This document shows, piece by piece, positions 45,765 through 57,670 of a DNA stretch of 64,000 nucleotides. Source of the stretch: Pseudovibrio ascidiaceicola (GTDB lineage Bacteria; Pseudomonadota; Alphaproteobacteria; Rhizobiales; Stappiaceae); NCBI RefSeq assembly GCF_900114245.1, contig NZ_FOSK01000001.1, positions 372,001 to 436,000 on the forward strand. The letters are read 5' to 3'. Every line of letters starts with the position of its first letter. Positions within the stretch are counted from its first letter, which is position 1. The notes below the pieces were generated by a model. The model did not search any database. It was not told where the DNA came from and saw nothing but the letters and a program-made list of their open reading frames with translations. Made by a program: the position numbers and the translations under genes.

Positions 45765-46211
45765 ATGGAAGTATCTATGCATGAGTCCTATGCAGGCGAT
45801 CGAAGCGTAACGGAAGTTTTCGAGAGCCTTAAAGCTGATGGTTCTGCAGTTCTTGTAGATGTAAGAACCAACGCTGAATGGACTTTCGTAGGCATTCCGG
45901 ATCTTTCCAAATTGGAGAAGGAAGTCATCCTTGCTGAATGGCAGGGTTTCCCATCCAATGGCCCTCATGAGGGCTTTGCGAGTCAACTTTCTGACGCGTT
46001 GACGCAAAAAGGACTTGACCAAAACGCTGCAATCTTCTTTTTGTGCCGCTCTGGAGTTCGGAGTAAGGCAGCAGCGATCGCGATGACAGCCCTTGGCTAC
46101 AAAAACTGCTACAACGTGGCAGGCGGCTTTGAAGGCGGTCATGATGCTAAAGGTCATCGAGGCTCAGTTTCTGGGTGGAAGGCTCAAGGTCTTCCGTGGA
46201 GCCAAGGATAG
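45765..46211 (+). CDS. Rhodanese-like domain protein
   Basis: 148 residues (an ATG at 45777 with GGAAG before it is an equally good start). Rhodanese single domain: VLVDVRTNAEWTFVGIP, and the active-site loop IFFLCRSGVRSKAAA with Cys94. Followed by AGGFEGG. Transfers sulfane sulfur in the family. Located directly before dnaA. Confidence 0.88.
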   Translation: MEVSMHESYAGDRSVTEVFESLKADGSAVLVDVRTNAEWTFVGIPDLSKLEKEVILAEWQGFPSNGPHEGFASQLSDALTQKGLDQNAAIFFLCRSGVRSKAAAIAMTALGYKNCYNVAGGFEGGHDAKGHRGSVSGWKAQGLPWSQG

Positions 46212-46387
46212 CTCCCAAGAAATATTAGAATTTAGCAACGGTGTGTGGGCGCCACACCGATGTGATGTTTTTGTCTAATGACAACGAAATAAAAAAGCGT
46301 CTGGTTCAACAAAGCTCGAAATGAGCGCAATAGATTTGATGGTTGAGTATCTGTGGCGGAATACTCAACGGCTGCAAGGAGGCGAGC

Positions 46388-47854
46388 ATGCACGTTCAGG
46401 AAGCTCCAGGGCCGGAGCAATGGGATCGCGTTAAGAAACGTCTACGTGCTGAACTGGGTGAAGATGTATTCTCCAGCTGGTTTGCACGCGTAGACATGGA
46501 AGGGCACACCAACGGCACCGTTCGTTTGTCTGTTCCTACGCGGTTTTTGAAGCAATGGATTCAGTCTCATTATTCAGAGCGTCTGATGGGACTTTGGAAA
46601 AATGAATGTGATGACATTCATAAGATCGAGCTCACCGTTCGCGGTGCCGTTCGTCCCCGTCCAGCAGCGGCAAAGCCAGCTGCACGCCCAGCATTGGGTG
46701 GCAAGACTGATATGCGCCCAATTCAGGTAAATGATCCTGTTGGTCTGCGCGCAGCGTCCCCAATGCCATCTATGATGGGCGGTCGAGGTGGTCGTGCTGA
46801 CCTTTCCTCTAAAGACGTACTCGAAGGGGCTTCCCTCGATCCGAAATACGTTTTCGAAAGTTTTGTTGAAGGTGAATCCAACGTTCTGGCTCTTGCAGCT
46901 GCAAAGCAAGTTGCAGGCGGCGGTGTTGTAACCTTTAACCCACTCTACCTTCATGCTTCTGTTGGTCTTGGTAAGACCCACTTGATGCAGGCGATTGCAA
47001 ATCAGGCCCGTATGGCTGGTCGCCGCGTTCTGTACCTCACAGCAGAGCATTTCATGTATCGCTTCGTTGCCGCGCTTCAGGCGCAGTCTGCAATGTCCTT
47101 CAAGGAAACCCTGCGTTCTATCGATCTTCTTCTGATCGACGACATGCAGTTCCTTCATGGCAAGCAGGTGCAGCAGGAGTTCTGCCACACTCTTAATGCA
47201 TTGATTGATGGTGCTCGTCAGGTTGTTGTTGCAGCTGACCGCGCTCCGGCTGAGTTAGAAAGCCTGGATGATCGCGTTCGCTCCCGCCTGGCAGGTGGTC
47301 TGGTCGTAAATATCTCCGAACCAGATTTCCAGCTTCGCCGTGCTATCATTGAAGATCGTATGCGTGCTCAGCAGCGCTCATACCCGAACTTCACTGTGCC
47401 GGACGCCGTTCTGGACTATGTTGCTCGCAACGTAACCTCTTCAGGTCGTGACCTTGAAGGTGCTCTGAACCGTCTCGTTGCACATAATCAGCTGACAAAC
47501 TCTCCGGTAACTCTGGAAATGGCTGAAATCACTCTGCGTGATCTCATCCGTGCAGCTGAACCACGCCGCGTTAAAATCGAAGACATTCAGCGCGTCGTGT
47601 CCAAGCATTATAACGTCACAAAAGCAGATCTGCTTTCTGCACGCCGCACACGAACCATCGTGCGTCCGCGTCAAATCGCTATGTATCTCGCTAAGATGAT
47701 GACCCCGCGTTCTCTGCCAGAGATCGGTCGTCGCTTCGGCAATCGTGACCACACAACAGTACTCCATGCAGTTCGTAAAATCGAAGAGCTCTCCAAGGCA
47801 GATAACGGTCTTGCGCAGGAGCTGGAGCTGCTGAAGCGTATGCTGGACGCCTAG
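46388..47854 (+). CDS. dnaA: Chromosomal replication initiator DnaA
   Basis: 488 residues from the ATG at 46388 with AGGAGG six bases upstream; the earlier TTG frame is rejected. Domain I 1-80 ([21 protein letters not shown]), a proline/alanine-rich linker to about 140, AAA+ domain III with Walker A VGLGKTH and Walker B LLIDDMQF, and domain IV ending with [15 protein letters not shown], the DnaA-box-binding signature. Binds ATP and opens oriC. Upstream 46240-46258 has a small GGTGTG / CACACC inverted repeat of unknown role. Confidence 0.98.
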   Translation: MHVQEAPGPEQWDRVKKRLRAELGEDVFSSWFARVDMEGHTNGTVRLSVPTRFLKQWIQSHYSERLMGLWKNECDDIHKIELTVRGAVRPRPAAAKPAARPALGGKTDMRPIQVNDPVGLRAASPMPSMMGGRGGRADLSSKDVLEGASLDPKYVFESFVEGESNVLALAAAKQVAGGGVVTFNPLYLHASVGLGKTHLMQAIANQARMAGRRVLYLTAEHFMYRFVAALQAQSAMSFKETLRSIDLLLIDDMQFLHGKQVQQEFCHTLNALIDGARQVVVAADRAPAELESLDDRVRSRLAGGLVVNISEPDFQLRRAIIEDRMRAQQRSYPNFTVPDAVLDYVARNVTSSGRDLEGALNRLVAHNQLTNSPVTLEMAEITLRDLIRAAEPRRVKIEDIQRVVSKHYNVTKADLLSARRTRTIVRPRQIAMYLAKMMTPRSLPEIGRRFGNRDHTTVLHAVRKIEELSKADNGLAQELELLKRMLDA

Positions 47855-47912
47855 GGCGCATTCCATTTGATTGGCTTCAATCAAATGACCAGCATTCGCT
47901 CAAGGAAAGCAC

Positions 47913-47946
47913 TTAGAGCACGGTGCGTGAACGTAACGTGCTCTAA
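47913..47946. repeat. Perfect inverted repeat near dnaA
   Basis: TTAGAGCACG and CGTGCTCTAA arms around a 14-base spacer, with no T tract. May be a protein-binding site or a dispersed palindromic element. Confidence 0.5.
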
Positions 47947-48001
47947 TAAGCGTCTTCTACACGGGGCCATATGGACTCCTTGCAGGAATTTGGTGATTAT
48001 T

Positions 48002-48030
48002 GGGGCGCTGCTTGCAGCGCCCCTCTTGCA
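48002..48030 (+). terminator. Terminator of dnaA
   Basis: GGGGCGCTGC / GCAGCGCCCC ten-base perfect stem with a very small loop, followed by TCTTGCATTTT. Confidence 0.7.
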
Positions 48031-48201
48031 TTTTGAGCGCTAAACGTGCAGTTTGAACGACCCTGCACGAGGTTAAACTCGGCATAGTGGGCAAGTGCAG
48101 ACCAGGTGGGCCTCTGCACTAAAACTGGGCAATTTGTATTAGTAATTCGCGGAGTTCGCTGCACCAGCGCGATGCTCCGCCCAGAAGAATGGACGTTTCG
48201 C

Positions 48202-49320
48202 ATGAAAGTGACACTTGAGCGGACCGAGCTTTTGAAGTCTCTGACCCACGTACACCGTGTGGTGGAACGGCGGAACACCATTCCGATCCTCTCCAACGTT
48301 TTGCTGCAGGCTGAAGGTGGCAACCTGAAGCTTAAGGCAACAGACTTGGATCTTGAGGTCGTGGAAAGCATCGCGGCAATGGTTGAAACACCAGGCGGAA
48401 CAACAGTGCCAGCTCACATGATCTATGAGATCGTGCGCAAGTTGCCTGATGGCTCCCAGGTTGTTTTGGAAACCTCTGGTGATGACAGCACCATGGAAAT
48501 TCGCGCCGGGCGGTCCCGCTTCGCGCTGCAGATCCTGCCAGTCACTGACTTCCCTGATCTGACTGCGGGTGAGTTCACTCACAGCTTCACCATGACCGCC
48601 GGCGGCATCCGCAAGTTGATCAACAGCACTCAGTTTGCGATCTCTACGGAAGAAACCCGCTACTACCTCAATGGTATCTACATGCACTCTCTGGATATCG
48701 GAGAAGGCCTGCGTTTCCGCGCTGTCGCAACTGACGGACACCGCCTCGCTCAAGCTGAGCTTGAGGCGCCGGAAGGCTCAGAAGGTATGCCGGGTATCAT
48801 CGTACCGCGTAAAACCGTTGGCGAAATTCAGAAGTTGCTGGATGATCCGGAAGTTGAGATCAAGGTTGAAATCTCTGAAACCAAGATCCGCTTCACCATT
48901 GGCGATATCATCCTGACATCTAAGCTCATCGACGGCACTTTCCCGGATTACGAGCGCGTCATTCCAAAAGGAAACGACAAGGAACTGCGCGTTGACCGTG
49001 ATGCTTTCAAGGAAGCAGTTGATCGCGTTTCTACCATCGCATCTGATCGTGGCCGTGCAGTCAAAATGTCCCTGAGCGAAGGTAAGATCGTTCTGACAGT
49101 CACCAATCCGGATTCTGGTTCTGCAACTGAAGAAGTTGCAGTTGAGTACGACAACGAAGAATTCGAGATCGGCTTTAACTCTAAGTACCTGCTGGATATC
49201 GCAGCTCAGTTGGAAGCAGATTCCGCGCTCTTCACACTTGCGGACTCCGGTTCTCCAACCCTCGTTCGCGATGAAGGCAGTGATGAAGCGCTCTACGTTC
49301 TGATGCCAATGCGCGTTTAA
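48202..49320 (+). CDS. dnaN: DNA polymerase III subunit beta (sliding clamp)
   Basis: 372 residues from the ATG at 48202 (an upstream frame from 48106 is rejected). Starts MKVTLERTELLKSL and contains HRVVERRNTIPILSNVLL, GRSRFALQILPVTDFP and the C-terminal ALYVLMPMRV hydrophobic-pocket end. Dimerises into the ring that tethers Pol III. A terminator follows. Confidence 0.98.
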   Translation: MKVTLERTELLKSLTHVHRVVERRNTIPILSNVLLQAEGGNLKLKATDLDLEVVESIAAMVETPGGTTVPAHMIYEIVRKLPDGSQVVLETSGDDSTMEIRAGRSRFALQILPVTDFPDLTAGEFTHSFTMTAGGIRKLINSTQFAISTEETRYYLNGIYMHSLDIGEGLRFRAVATDGHRLAQAELEAPEGSEGMPGIIVPRKTVGEIQKLLDDPEVEIKVEISETKIRFTIGDIILTSKLIDGTFPDYERVIPKGNDKELRVDRDAFKEAVDRVSTIASDRGRAVKMSLSEGKIVLTVTNPDSGSATEEVAVEYDNEEFEIGFNSKYLLDIAAQLEADSALFTLADSGSPTLVRDEGSDEALYVLMPMRV

Positions 49321-49325
49321 ATGTT

Positions 49326-49356
49326 TTGCCCTCGGTCCTAAGCCGGGGGCATTTTT
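49326..49356 (+). terminator. Rho-independent terminator of dnaN
   Basis: TGCCCTCGG / CCGGGGGCA stem with a seven-base loop, followed by a T run. Confidence 0.82.
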
Positions 49357-49438
49357 CTTCTGATGCATATTCCCGAAAAATGGCAACTGATTTTCGATAG
49401 GAATATGCTCAAACTTCATGTAACCAGAAAGAGCCTGA

Positions 49439-50569
49439 ATGTCGGATCCAGTGCCTGTGGCGCTCACTCGCCTCGCGCTAACGGATTTTCGAAACTACAG
49501 CGCAACAAGCGTTGAGTTGAACAGCCGGATGGTCGCTTTTGTCGGTGACAACGGTGCAGGCAAAACCAATATTCTGGAAGCAATCTCCTTTCTCTCCGCT
49601 GGTCGTGGTCTCCGCCGCGCAACACTGGGTGATATCGCCCGTGCTGATGGAACAGGTGGTTGGGCCGTTAGCGCGATTTTAGATGGCGAATTTGGCGAGA
49701 CCCGCATCGGCACAGGTTTAACTGCCGGAGAACCCGGACGCCGCGTCCGCATTGATGGCGAAGAAGCCCGCTCATCAGAAGCTCTCTTGGAATACCTTCG
49801 CGTGTTGTGGCTGGTCCCCTCCATGGACGGTTTGTTCACGGGCTCAGCCTCTGATCGACGTAAATTTCTTGATCGACTGGTCCTTTCCCTCAATCCATCT
49901 CATGGCAGAATGGTCGCAAGCTTTGAAAAAGCACTGCGCCAGCGAAACCGCCTGCTGTCTGAAGGCGGAACGCCCGAGTACCTTGATGCCATCGAAGCGC
50001 AAGTTGCTGAACTGGGAACCGCTGTCGCTCTGGCTCGCAGTGAAACTGTCAGCCTTCTGGCCAAAACGCTGGAAGTGCAAAAACAGCTTGGCCTCCCCTT
50101 CCCGTCCGCAGAAATCCACCTGCAAGGCGCGTTTGAAACCGCAACTATCGGCATGAGCGCGTCAGACCGGGAAGACTGCTATCGGGATTTGCTGGTGGAA
50201 GGACGTTTCCGGGACCGCGCCGCAGGGCGTACTCTGGATGGCCCGCACCGCTCAGACCTCTATGTAGTCCATAGCGAAAAGCAAATGCCTGCGGCTCAAG
50301 CTTCAACCGGAGAGCAAAAAGCCTTGCTGATCGGCTTGGTTCTGGCACATGCCGACCTCACCTCATCGATCTCCGGTATGACCCCAATCCTGCTGCTGGA
50401 TGAAGTCGCCGCCCATCTGGATCCGGGCCGCCGCGAAGCGCTCTTTACACGGTTGGAAGCTCTGGGTGGTCAGGTCTTCATGACTGGGACTGACGAAAAC
50501 CTCTTTAAAGATCTGCCAACGGCTGCACAGATCTTCGAGGTTACGAACGGCGGCATTGCGCTAAGCTAA
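49439..50569 (+). CDS. recF: DNA replication/repair protein RecF
   Basis: 376 residues. Walker A GDNGAGKT at 36-43, the RecF signature GPHRSDLYVV near 270, STGEQKALLIGLVLAH (ABC-like signature) and ILLLDEVAAHLDPGRR (Walker B). Loads RecA on gapped DNA with RecOR. Lies between dnaN and gyrB as in many bacteria, though three LysE genes separate it from gyrB here. Confidence 0.95.
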   Translation: MSDPVPVALTRLALTDFRNYSATSVELNSRMVAFVGDNGAGKTNILEAISFLSAGRGLRRATLGDIARADGTGGWAVSAILDGEFGETRIGTGLTAGEPGRRVRIDGEEARSSEALLEYLRVLWLVPSMDGLFTGSASDRRKFLDRLVLSLNPSHGRMVASFEKALRQRNRLLSEGGTPEYLDAIEAQVAELGTAVALARSETVSLLAKTLEVQKQLGLPFPSAEIHLQGAFETATIGMSASDREDCYRDLLVEGRFRDRAAGRTLDGPHRSDLYVVHSEKQMPAAQASTGEQKALLIGLVLAHADLTSSISGMTPILLLDEVAAHLDPGRREALFTRLEALGGQVFMTGTDENLFKDLPTAAQIFEVTNGGIALS

Positions 50570-50736
50570 AAGCGTTATGATTGAGCTGGCTTGAAGACAA
50601 ACCGTTTTTATCTCGCTTGTCAGAGAAAAATCCTTGTGATTATTCTTAGAAGGTATTCAGGAAAAGCAGAGACAAGCTTTCCGATGCGAATACGCAAACT
50701 GCGTTCAACGCCCTATCTCTGACCTAAGTGATCCCT

Positions 50737-51369
50737 ATGGACTTGCAAATTCTCCTCGTTTTCGGGGCAACTCTGTTTGTTGTCGCCATTACACCAGGCC
50801 CTGCGATTACGGCTCTGGTTTCACGTACACTTGGTTTTGGGCTGCAAGGCACGCTCACTTTTGTCTCTGGCATGCTGATTGGCAGCATGTGTTTGTTTAT
50901 TCTGGCAATCCTGGGTCTGGCGAAACTAGCAAGCACCTACGTGCTGGCCTTCACCATCGTCAAATACGCGGGCGCTGCTTACCTGCTGTTTCTAGCCTGG
51001 AAGCTCTGGCGAGCCAGCGGCCTCCAGACAACTCAGGCAAATGAAGATACCGTCCATGTGCAGCAAAGCAGCAAAGGCAGTGCCAAAACGCTGGTCTCTG
51101 GCATGTTGATCACGCTTTCCAACCCTAAAGGCTTGCTGTTCTACGCGGCATTGATGCCAAGCGTGGTGCCTATGGAAACCATCACGACCATTGGTTTGGT
51201 TGAATTGATGTTTGTTACGCTTGCTGTGTTGTCACTGGTCTTTGCAATCTATATTGGTGTGACCGTACGGGCACGAAGCCTCCTGACCTCAGAAAAAGCC
51301 GTAAAACGATTGAATAAGAGCGCGAGTGTCGCAATGTTTGGCACCGCTGCTGCAATCGTGGCGCGATAA
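50737..51369 (+). CDS. LysE-family amino-acid exporter (first of three)
   Basis: 210 residues from the ATG at 50737. Hydrophobic, about six transmembrane segments. Family block FVVAITPGPAITALVSRTLGFG, then TLVSGMLITLSNPKGLLFY. RhtB/LysE proteins export amino acids or homoserine lactones. Neighbour genes at 51383 and 52093 are paralogous. The operon separates recF from gyrB. Substrate unknown. Confidence 0.88.
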   Translation: MDLQILLVFGATLFVVAITPGPAITALVSRTLGFGLQGTLTFVSGMLIGSMCLFILAILGLAKLASTYVLAFTIVKYAGAAYLLFLAWKLWRASGLQTTQANEDTVHVQQSSKGSAKTLVSGMLITLSNPKGLLFYAALMPSVVPMETITTIGLVELMFVTLAVLSLVFAIYIGVTVRARSLLTSEKAVKRLNKSASVAMFGTAAAIVAR

Positions 51370-51382
51370 AAAGAGCAATAAA

Positions 51383-52003
51383 ATGGAACTAGCAGTTCTT
51401 TTGTTTTTTGCAGGAACCTTGTTCGCTGCAGCCATCACACCGGGCCCCGGCATTGCCGCTTTGCTCGCCCGTATTTTCGGACAAGGCATGCGTGGCACAC
51501 CTATGTTCGTTGTCGGTATGATCTGTGGTGATCTGTTCTGGTTCACGCTTGCAATCATGGGGCTGGCAGCTATTGCGACCAACTACGCGATCATTTTCAT
51601 GGCGCTTAAATGGGTTGGAGCTGCCTATCTGCTTTACGTCGCCTGGGGTATGTGGAACTCAAAAGGCGTAACGCCAACGCAAGATGGTGATGCAGCTGTG
51701 GAGGCGTCCTCACGTTTCACAGCCTTGCTTGCTGGCCTCTCCATGAACCTGTCCAACCCAAAGGTCGTGATCTTCTACATGGCGCTGATGCCGAACATCG
51801 TGCCCATGGATAAGATCAATCTGCTGGCTTATTGGGAACTGGCTGCAACCATGGCCAGTGTGTTGTTCATCGTTTTCGGCATCTATGCCTATCTGGCAGT
51901 CTCTGCAAAGAAGCTGATTTCGTCGCAAAAAGCATTCCAGCGCCTGAACAGAGGTTCCAGTGTGGTGATGGTCGGCGTGGCAGCAACTATGGTGACCCGC
52001 TGA
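51383..52003 (+). CDS. LysE-family amino-acid exporter (second of three)
   Basis: 206 residues from the ATG at 51383, 13 bp after the previous stop. Same pattern: AAAITPGPGIAALLARIFGQG and GLSMNLSNPKVVIFYMALMP. An earlier GTG frame overlaps the previous gene. Probably cotranscribed with 50737. Confidence 0.88.
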   Translation: MELAVLLFFAGTLFAAAITPGPGIAALLARIFGQGMRGTPMFVVGMICGDLFWFTLAIMGLAAIATNYAIIFMALKWVGAAYLLYVAWGMWNSKGVTPTQDGDAAVEASSRFTALLAGLSMNLSNPKVVIFYMALMPNIVPMDKINLLAYWELAATMASVLFIVFGIYAYLAVSAKKLISSQKAFQRLNRGSSVVMVGVAATMVTR

Positions 52004-52092
52004 GCAATCAGCTCTTAAATACGGCGCTTGCAGAAGAATGTGGCGCCGTATACTGAAGGCGCTCGTCACCACGAAAGAACTGCTGCAGTTTT

Positions 52093-52716
52093 ATGGATGT
52101 AACCAGTCTTGCCCTGTTTGGCGGCACGCTTTTCACACTAGCAATCATTCCCGGCCCTGCCGTTTTTGCGATCATTGCCCGTGCGATGAGCTTTGGCAGC
52201 AGCGGTGCAGTGCTGTTCTGTTTGGGCTTATTGAGCGGTGATCTGCTCTGGTTTTCGATGGCTGCACTGGGACTAGCAGCAATTGCCAGTAGTTTCTCCG
52301 AGGCATTCGTGGTGTTGCAGTGGCTTGGTGCTGCGTATCTCACCTACATTGCATGGGGCATCTGGAAGAGCGCAAATGCAGCTCCTTCTGAGGAGTACAG
52401 CAACTCAATCCCACCACAATCTTCTGCGAAGACATCTTTGTTTGCTGGGCTACTGTTCAACCTGTCAAACCCCAAGGCAATCATGTTCTACCTCGCGCTG
52501 ATGCCCAATTTGGTCAGTGTTGAGGAAATGAACCTGCTGGGCTTTGTTGAACTCGCCGCTGTGCTGTCAGCTATCTTGCTGATCATCAACGGTGCCTATT
52601 CATTGCTGGCAGTCAAATTTTGCCAGTTCTTGAGGTCAGAAAAGACGATGTCCTTGATTAATCGACTGGCCTCTCTGGGACTTCTAGGCATCGCAGTGCT
52701 GATGATTACACGGTAG
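52093..52716 (+). CDS. LysE-family amino-acid exporter (third of three)
   Basis: 207 residues. LAIIPGPAVFAIIARAMSFGSSG, GLLFNLSNPKAIMFYLALMP. 89 bp after the second copy. Motif order and length match the others. Confidence 0.87.
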   Translation: MDVTSLALFGGTLFTLAIIPGPAVFAIIARAMSFGSSGAVLFCLGLLSGDLLWFSMAALGLAAIASSFSEAFVVLQWLGAAYLTYIAWGIWKSANAAPSEEYSNSIPPQSSAKTSLFAGLLFNLSNPKAIMFYLALMPNLVSVEEMNLLGFVELAAVLSAILLIINGAYSLLAVKFCQFLRSEKTMSLINRLASLGLLGIAVLMITR

Positions 52717-52936
52717 CAAGAACACCAATAAGTCGTTCCAATTTTCGGAAAATGCCAGGCACAAAAATGAAAACTTGGGGTGCTAATCGTGCAAGCAAAT
52801 CCACGGGATGCACGCTAAGGAAATTATCCCCCCTTAAAAATAGTGTTTATGCAATATTTCCCTTGGTTTACGAGCGGTTAAACTCCCAGATTGCTTGAAC
52901 CATTTGCCCAACCAATTATAACATGAACCCTAATGA

Positions 52937-55414
<2,478 letters not shown>

Positions 55415-55440
55415 GCAACGCGTAAGCATAAGAAACAACA

Positions 55441-55472
55441 AAAGCCGGATGCTTCTGCACTCCGGCTTTTTT
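55441..55472 (+). terminator. Rho-independent terminator of gyrB
   Basis: AAAGCCGGA / TCCGGCTTT stem, 11-base loop, T run. Confidence 0.9.
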
Positions 55473-55505
55473 CATGCCCAGCTCCAGCTTAAGGCTGGCG
55501 ACGGT

Positions 55506-56222
55506 CTAAATGGAAAGGCTGAGGAAGGTGTGCTCTGACATCCAGCGGTCAAACAGGAAGCTCACATGCCCACGCGCAGCGTTTGCAGCTTCTTCAGGGG
55601 TGCCATTGCAGTGCGTTTCGATGATCGCAATATGCTTTTCATGGATGTCTTCACCATTGAGTGGAATGTCTCTGTGAGACAGCGTCACACGATGCATATG
55701 GAGCGCACAACGTTCCAGAATAGGCTCTAGTCCACGTAAGTTTGCCTGACGAAACAGAGTCGCATGGAAGAGACGGTCATAAGCGCTGCAGAGAAACACC
55801 TCGTTGTCATCGGCTGCCTGGCACATCGCATCCAGAATTTCAAAGAGCCGATCGCGCGTCTCACCTGAAATGTTAGAGGCAATCATTCGGCCGGCTTGCT
55901 CTTCCAGCTGCATGCGAATTTTGACGATCTCGACAGCTTCAGCGCGGCTGATACCTGCAACGCGAGTGCCTTTGTAATCGTGTCGAACCACCAAGCCCGA
56001 TTGCTGAAGTTTAAGCAAGGCCTCACGTACAGTTCCTTGCGCGCAATCACACGCATCAGCTACCGTCTGTTCTGCAATTGCTTCACCAGGCTTGAGAGCA
56101 CCAACGATGATTTGCTCTTCCAGGTAAAGATAGACAGCGTCACTTTTACGATTGCTGGTGGATGACCAGGGAGAAATTCCAAAGCGAGAAACGAGGGAGC
56201 GGTCCGAGATCGAGTGCAGCAT
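55506..56222 (-). CDS. GntR-family regulator, FadR/FCD subfamily
   Basis: 238 residues. Winged HTH: YLYLEEQIIVGALKPGEAIAEQTVADACDCAQGTVREALLKLQQSGLV (about 30-80). FCD effector domain: RMQLEEQAGRMIA, FHATLFRQANL and HEKHIAIIETHCNG, carrying metal-binding Asp/His positions. A perfect AAAGCGCTTT palindrome lies at its 5' end (56228-56237) and may be a binding site. No obvious target next to it. Confidence 0.88.
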   Translation of the reverse strand: MLHSISDRSLVSRFGISPWSSTSNRKSDAVYLYLEEQIIVGALKPGEAIAEQTVADACDCAQGTVREALLKLQQSGLVVRHDYKGTRVAGISRAEAVEIVKIRMQLEEQAGRMIASNISGETRDRLFEILDAMCQAADDNEVFLCSAYDRLFHATLFRQANLRGLEPILERCALHMHRVTLSHRDIPLNGEDIHEKHIAIIETHCNGTPEEAANAARGHVSFLFDRWMSEHTFLSLSI

Positions 56223-56588
56223 GACAGAAAGCGCTTTTTTTTGGATAGAGACGAATCCGAGAGCACATTACACCAAATAGCTTCGGATTTCTCATCACAG
56301 GAACACCATAAGCACGTATAGCGTGTAAACTATGTTACGTGCAATTGTAAAATATAGTTCCTTAGGGGGAGGGCGTATTGTTGCGCTCTTTATTGTAAGT
56401 GTTATTTAATCGAATAAAAAGACATAATTTCAAGGCTATAAATTCTAATTAATCGGCAGTTTTGAAGAGTTTCAACCAATGGAACAGAAAAAATAGCAGA
56501 CAAAAATAAATTAATTTAGCCAGCTAATTTGTCCACAAAAGAAGGAGCACATAGAGGCGATTATGTGCTCCTATCCAAAACTATGCGA
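56223..56588. other. AT-rich intergenic region
   Basis: 366 bp, strongly AT-rich from about 56390. One TTGTCCACA (56529-56537) resembles a DnaA box, but it stands alone. No gene seen. Confidence 0.4.
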
Positions 56589-57026
56589 TCAGGATTCTGG
56601 TTTGATCATCACAGTTCCAGAAGCGTAGGCGTAAATTTTGCCTTCTTCGTCGACGATTTCTCCGGCAGAGATCCCGGTCTGACGCGTCATGCTGACCACG
56701 CGGCCTTCAGCGTATAGAACCTGCCCTACCTTAATGGGACGTATGTACTTGACGTTGAGTTCTGAGGTGCCGCGGAAATTGAAGGCATCTTTGAGCTTGG
56801 TCTGAACCGCAAGAGAAAGCACCGAATCCAGTGCTGTCGCCGCGTAGCCGCCATGCACCGTCCCGCCTGGGTTGAGATGATCATTCGTTGGCATACATTT
56901 AAAACGAACCAGACCATCCTCAATGCAATCTAGGTCTACATTCATGGTTTCTGCCATTGGCGGACGATTGCCCGCTTTCTGCATGGCTTTCAGGAACTCC
57001 AGTCCTGACATCACTTTTACGTCCAT
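56589..57026 (-). CDS. PaaI-type hotdog-fold thioesterase
   Basis: 145 residues. Hotdog signature NPGGTVHGGYAATALDSVLSLA with the Gly-Gly/Asp catalytic site, then LNVKYIRPIKVGQVLYAEG. Hydrolyses acyl- or phenylacetyl-CoA in the family. Stands alone between GntR and MarR genes. Confidence 0.85.
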   Translation of the reverse strand: MDVKVMSGLEFLKAMQKAGNRPPMAETMNVDLDCIEDGLVRFKCMPTNDHLNPGGTVHGGYAATALDSVLSLAVQTKLKDAFNFRGTSELNVKYIRPIKVGQVLYAEGRVVSMTRQTGISAGEIVDEEGKIYAYASGTVMIKPES

Positions 57027-57144
57027 CTTTCCAATCCGTCCTATTGAAAATCTTTGAGATAAAGGCGTAATCCTGCAAATGATTGCTGGTGTTCAATCAG
57101 ATTACGCGATGAAAACAGTGCTCAAATGAGTTTGAGCACCCGGC

Positions 57145-57549
57145 CTAAAGGCGGGCGAGAAGTGCTTTGAGATCGCCCCTCTCACGATCACTCAGCTCCG
57201 CAAGAAATTTGGCGTTCGCGTCTTCGGTTAAACTGTCAAGAATTTCGGAAACTTCCTGACCCTGTTCGGTGAGGAAAATATGCTGGGTTCGTCGATCTTC
57301 CGGACTTGCCTTACGCTCCAGATATCCGGCAGGGCAAAGTCGGTCCAGCACACCGGTAAGCGTTGCATTGTCCAGCTCAGCGGCCTTGCCCAATTGAGAT
57401 GTTGTGCATCCGTCCTGCACAGCAAGGGCTTGCAACACAATGGATTGGACCGGTGTGAGGCCCAGTTCTTCCAGTTGCTTCTTATAAAACCGCGCACCGC
57501 TTCTGGCGCTGCGGGAGAGCAGATAAAAAATGCAATTATCTAAGCGCAT
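57145..57549 (-). CDS. MarR-family transcriptional regulator
   Basis: 134 residues from the ATG at 57549 with GGAG eight bases upstream (GTG at 57558 adds three). HTH: LAVQDGCTTSQLGKAAELDNATLTGVLDRLCPAGYLERKASPEDRRTQHIFLT. Two dyad boxes lie just upstream. The gene upstream (57671) is in the same direction, so the boxes may control both. Confidence 0.88.
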   Translation of the reverse strand: MRLDNCIFYLLSRSARSGARFYKKQLEELGLTPVQSIVLQALAVQDGCTTSQLGKAAELDNATLTGVLDRLCPAGYLERKASPEDRRTQHIFLTEQGQEVSEILDSLTEDANAKFLAELSDRERGDLKALLARL

Positions 57550-57565
57550 CACGGGCACTCCATTA

Positions 57566-57597
57566 ATTTTGCATACAAATAATTTGCATGCAAAATA
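57566..57597. promoter_or_regulatory. Two tandem MarR-type palindromic boxes
   Basis: ATTTTGCATACAAAT (57566-57580) and AATTTGCATGCAAAAT (57581-57596). The second core TTTGCATGCAAA is a perfect palindrome. They sit immediately before the MarR gene start, the usual position for autorepression. Confidence 0.6.
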
Positions 57598-57670
57598 TAT
57601 AAGCGCAATTGATACTTTGGACGGGGAGAAAGGAAGCTACAGCAGTTTGCAGCTTCCAGTCAGGAAGGCT

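Larger units (their letters stand above)
47855..48201. other. dnaA-dnaN intergenic region with two hairpins
   Basis: 347 bp. It holds the perfect ten-base inverted repeat 47913-47946 (TTAGAGCACG / CGTGCTCTAA, 14-base loop) and the strong GC hairpin 48002-48023. The dnaN promoter must lie beyond. Confidence 0.6.

Noticed and set aside
56529-56537. TTGTCCACA DnaA-box-like site
   Set aside because: Single site in AT-rich DNA; no second box nearby, so an origin is not supported.
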